Shown: positions 61,249 through 64,000 of the stretch, piece after piece
How the letters are laid out: every line of letters begins with the position of its first letter
Position numbering within the stretch: position 1 is the stretch's first letter
Assembly (NCBI GenBank): GCA_016208495.1
Contig: JACQXX010000054.1
Location: 1-64,000 of the forward strand
Reading direction: 5' to 3'
Length of the DNA stretch: 64,000 nucleotides
DNA from: Acidobacteriota bacterium
GTDB taxonomy: Bacteria > Acidobacteriota > Blastocatellia > Chloracidobacteriales > Chloracidobacteriaceae
Notes under the pieces: model-generated
The model's database searches: none
What the model saw: the letters and a program-made list of their open reading frames with translations, nothing else
What the model was told of the DNA's origin: nothing
Position numbers and translations under genes: made by a program

Positions 61249-63489
61249 CTAGTCTCCGCTGGCCGCCGCAAATTCACCTTCCCACTCGGCGGTTTCTCCG
61301 GCGTGGGATTCCCAGAACGGTTTGGCGTCAACCATGGTCGGAACCTGATTGAGCAGGGTTCCCATTCGGAACAATCCTTCGCCCTGTTCGACCACAGCCG
61401 TCAGGTGTTTGGCGGAGGTGTTAATTTTGGCTGTTTCCTGTTTGAGCGCCGCCAGAATTGGATCAAGTGCCACCTTTTCAACCACCGGTCGGGTGGTGCG
61501 CCAGGCACCGTTGGCGGCTTTGATTTCGGGCAAGCTGACGCCGGTATATCCGGCAACGGTTGTCCCGATTTCTTTGAGCAACGCTGGTGCCGAGCCTTTG
61601 GACGGCATATCAAGGCCCATTTCCTTGGCCACGGCCTGGGTGACCAGCCAGTCTGGACGCAACTGACCACGGCCTTCGAGCGCACGAGCCACCCGCTGGA
61701 CCTGTCCGGCCAGATTGGTGAACGTTCCATCCTGTTCGGCATAACTTGAAACCGGGAAGACCACTTCGGCCAGACTCGCGGTTTCGGTCAAAAACAGCTC
61801 ATGAACAATCAACAGATCAAGTTTTCCAAGGGCGTCTTTCCAGGCTGACCCATACTGGTCAACCGGATTGCTGCCGACCAGATACACGGCTTTGATGGAA
61901 TTCCCAACCTGTGGCAGCCACGTCGCTGGATTTCCGGTCAGCCCCATATCAAAGGCGCCGACTGAGTTGTTGTACTGAGCCATCGGCACATAATGGACCT
62001 GCTTTTCAGTCCCATCCTGAACCAGGCTGCCCAGGCGGGCCAGGGCTTTGAGCGCTGCCCCCTGAACCGATGGACCAAAGACAATCAACAGATTGGTGGC
62101 TTTCAATACTTTTTCGCGAACGGCTTTGAGTTCAGCAACCGGCACGCCAGCCGTTTTGGCCATGGCTTCGACGCTGGTTTCATCAACCAGGGCCTGGACA
62201 ATCGCACTTTCGGCGTTTGGACGAATATGGAGGAAGTTGTCAGCCTGACGGCGGGCAATCTTGATCGGGCGGGAGTTGACCACCAGCATTTGCGCGTCGT
62301 GCTTGCGTTCGGCATAGCGCACGCTAAACCCGGTGAGTGGGCTTTCTTCCGTCGGGTCGGCACCGATCATCAAGACCGTGGTGGCAGCCTGCATTTCGGC
62401 GTGGGTGGCAATCGGCGCGGAAGCATTGGCGAAAAACTCGCCTAATTCCATTGATCGGAAGTGCCCAACATTCGAGGTGTTGAGAGCTTTTCCAAACCGT
62501 GACAGGACATAGCCGGCTTCGTTGGTGATGCGGGGCGAGCCGATGATGGCCACGCTGGTATCACCGCTGGCCCGGCGAACGTCATTGAGTCGGCTGGCGG
62601 CATGTTTGAGCGCTTCGTCCCAGGTGGCAGGCACTAACTGGCCATTTTTGCGAATCAACGGCGTTTTCAATCGTTCCGGACTGCTGATAAAAGCACTGCC
62701 GTAGCGGCCCTTGACGCACAAAAACTCACCATTGATGCCCGTCATATCCTTTGAAGCAACCCGCACATACTCTTCCCCGCGCACGCCAAGGTTGATCTGG
62801 CAGCCGTCGGCGCAATAGGTGCAGGTGGTCACGGTTTCCTTCATATCCCACGGGCGGGATTTAAAGCGTGAATCAACCGAAAGCAGGGCGCCCACCGGGC
62901 AGACTTCAATACAGTTTCCGCACTGTTCGCAGCTTAAATCATTGCCATAAAAGCCGATCATCTCGTGGGTACCACGAAAGACCTTAGTCAGGGCGTGGAC
63001 ATCCATCCATTCTTCGCAGACCCGAATGCAGCGATAGCATTTCACACAGCGCTGTTCGTCATAGGCAATAAAGGGTGACAGGCGTTCTTCAACCTTGTCA
63101 TTTTTCTGCACCATGTAGTCAGCATAGACCGTGCCGTGATCAAACGCCATGTCCTGCAATTCACACTGGCCGCCTTTGTCACACACCGGACAATCCAGCG
63201 GGTGATTGCCTAAAATGAAATCGAGCATGCCTTTGCGCATCTCAAGGATTTCACTTGAGTTGGTGGTCACCACCATGCCGTCGGTCACGGTCACGGTGCA
63301 GGAAGTGGCCAGCTTGGGCATTTTTTCAATCCGCACCAGGCACATGCGGCAGGCAGCCTGCGGCGTTAAGTCCGGGTAGTAGCAAAAGCTGGGGACATCA
63401 ATCCCGTGGTCTTTACAGACTTCAATCAGGAGTTTTCCCTTGGGAGCTTGGTACTCCTTCCCGTCAATCGTCACTTTCACCAGTTCCAT
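61249..63489 (-). CDS. nuoG: NADH-quinone oxidoreductase subunit G
   Basis: A 746-residue peripheral-arm subunit. Iron-sulfur motifs in order: SFCYYPDLTPQAACRMCLVR with a later Cys (2Fe-2S), HPLDCPVCDKGGQCELQD, CVKCYRCIRVCEEW, CEQCGNCIEVCPVGAL and CTYCADGCQINL (four-Cys site with a later CVKGRYG). A molybdopterin-type domain follows (RLKTPLIRKNGQLVPATWDE). The ATG at 63489 has AGGTAGGAT upstream; the frame is open to 63699 through REP motifs. It is the first gene of the cluster, with no nuoE or nuoF upstream in the window. Confidence 0.95.
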   Translation of the reverse strand: MELVKVTIDGKEYQAPKGKLLIEVCKDHGIDVPSFCYYPDLTPQAACRMCLVRIEKMPKLATSCTVTVTDGMVVTTNSSEILEMRKGMLDFILGNHPLDCPVCDKGGQCELQDMAFDHGTVYADYMVQKNDKVEERLSPFIAYDEQRCVKCYRCIRVCEEWMDVHALTKVFRGTHEMIGFYGNDLSCEQCGNCIEVCPVGALLSVDSRFKSRPWDMKETVTTCTYCADGCQINLGVRGEEYVRVASKDMTGINGEFLCVKGRYGSAFISSPERLKTPLIRKNGQLVPATWDEALKHAASRLNDVRRASGDTSVAIIGSPRITNEAGYVLSRFGKALNTSNVGHFRSMELGEFFANASAPIATHAEMQAATTVLMIGADPTEESPLTGFSVRYAERKHDAQMLVVNSRPIKIARRQADNFLHIRPNAESAIVQALVDETSVEAMAKTAGVPVAELKAVREKVLKATNLLIVFGPSVQGAALKALARLGSLVQDGTEKQVHYVPMAQYNNSVGAFDMGLTGNPATWLPQVGNSIKAVYLVGSNPVDQYGSAWKDALGKLDLLIVHELFLTETASLAEVVFPVSSYAEQDGTFTNLAGQVQRVARALEGRGQLRPDWLVTQAVAKEMGLDMPSKGSAPALLKEIGTTVAGYTGVSLPEIKAANGAWRTTRPVVEKVALDPILAALKQETAKINTSAKHLTAVVEQGEGLFRMGTLLNQVPTMVDAKPFWESHAGETAEWEGEFAAASGD

Positions 63490-64000
63490 AAAAAATCCTA
63501 CCTGTTTACTGACTGAATTTTGGTCGCGTGGAGCGTGGGGAGTCGGGACATGCCGAAGGCGTTCGGGACGAACGGCTTGGGTACAGGCATATCGCCTGGG
63601 TTGTCTGAAATACTGAGGTAAACTGGAAATCCTTTCACGATTCAGACTGGTTCGTATAGTCAACCTTCCGTCCAGCACCACGACCAGGGTCAGTACCACC
63701 TGCCTCAGCGGGTGGGGTTCGTTGTGTTAAGTCACCAAAGTCAGTACCACCTGCCTCAGCGGGTGGGTCAGTCACTGAGGCACAAGACACCCTGGCTGTG
63801 AAATTTCCCTCGAAACCGATCAAAACTCTTTCCGGAAGAAGGCTTTGCAAAAGACAGGAGCGAGTTTGCACCACCGGGCAAAACCATCGCCAAAAGGACT
63901 GACTCAACCGATCTAAAGTAAGTGATAGGAACAAGATACCGAACGTGTGATGATGGGCTACCCAGGTGAGTGTGGGCTTGGGTTTGAATGATGCGCGCGT
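63490..64000. other. Gene-free upstream region of the complex I cluster
   Basis: 511 bases without a supported gene. Two REP-like copies lie at 63690 and 63741. The remainder should hold the promoter of the nuo operon. Short open frames on the minus strand are translations of the REP motif. Confidence 0.65.
63690..63766. repeat. Two direct REP-like copies, 51 bases apart
   Basis: TCAGTACCACCTGCCTCAGC plus GGGTGG at 63690-63715 and again at 63741-63766. Each forms a CCACCTGC/GCGGGTGG hairpin. Related to the feoA-feoB palindrome at 43201-43278, where the tip reads GCGTAAGC instead of GCCTCAGC. Confidence 0.92.

Noticed and set aside
63635-63934. 99-codon frame upstream of nuoG
   Set aside because: The repeated PPAEAGGTD is a translation of the two REP-like copies.

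Overview
The window looks like a chromosomal segment of an Acidobacteriota-type bacterium, possibly class Blastocatellia. This rests on gene content and style (hybrid kinase with two-component propellers, HEAT/pilin-like fusion, YIP1, TldD, DUF4034, split nuo cluster, TPR-CHAT proteins) and on the abundance of short tandem repeats. The assignment is inference; no marker gene here proves it.

Layout. 1-0.7 kb: tail of an insertion-sequence transposase that has cut a tcmP-like gene. 0.8-7.6 kb: a large hybrid histidine kinase and a divergent 793-residue protein of unknown function. 7.7-18.3 kb: an integrated element of about 10.6 kb, bounded by a 45-bp direct repeat of the 3' part of a CAT-anticodon tRNA gene. 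It carries an integrase, a replication module (AT-rich DNA, hairpin, ten-base iterons, HTH protein, RepA-like helicase), an HNH nuclease, a TubC-docking-like small protein, a second tyrosine recombinase, a small-terminase-like protein and a large terminase split into ATPase and nuclease genes. No capsid, portal or tail gene is present, so it resembles a phage satellite or packageable island. This is my best candidate for an undescribed system.

18.4-46 kb: ordinary chromosomal genes (YIP1, TldD, DUF4034, HEAT protein, lambda-R-like GH104 enzyme, AlkD-like, VOC, GNAT, APC permease, rhodanese, bi-domain oxidoreductase, TMTC-like protein, Uma2, MurJ, alpha/beta hydrolase, DnaC-like ATPase, and a feoA-feoA-feoB-Cys-rich iron cluster). 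46-53 kb: two tandem secreted TPR-CHAT protease-like paralogues. 53-63.5 kb: a minus-strand respiratory complex I cluster nuoG-H-J-K-L-M-N followed by an overlapping rhodanese gene; nuoI is missing from its usual place.

A second striking theme lies outside the island. Many intergenic regions hold tandem repeats with a seven-base unit but unrelated sequences (TTCAGGG, GGGATGA, TTAGTGG, ATTATGA, GAAGAAT, CAGCCCT, GAGTAGC). They often occur as inverted pairs around a core of 25 to about 170 bases. Two copies, at 19.4 and 46.0 kb, share a homologous core. Such arrays have also entered coding sequence in frame: the receiver domain of the kinase, the N-terminus of MurJ and the first CHAT protein. 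Only stop-free orientations or unit variants are found there. I saw none of these arrays inside the tRNA-bounded island, which supports its recent arrival.
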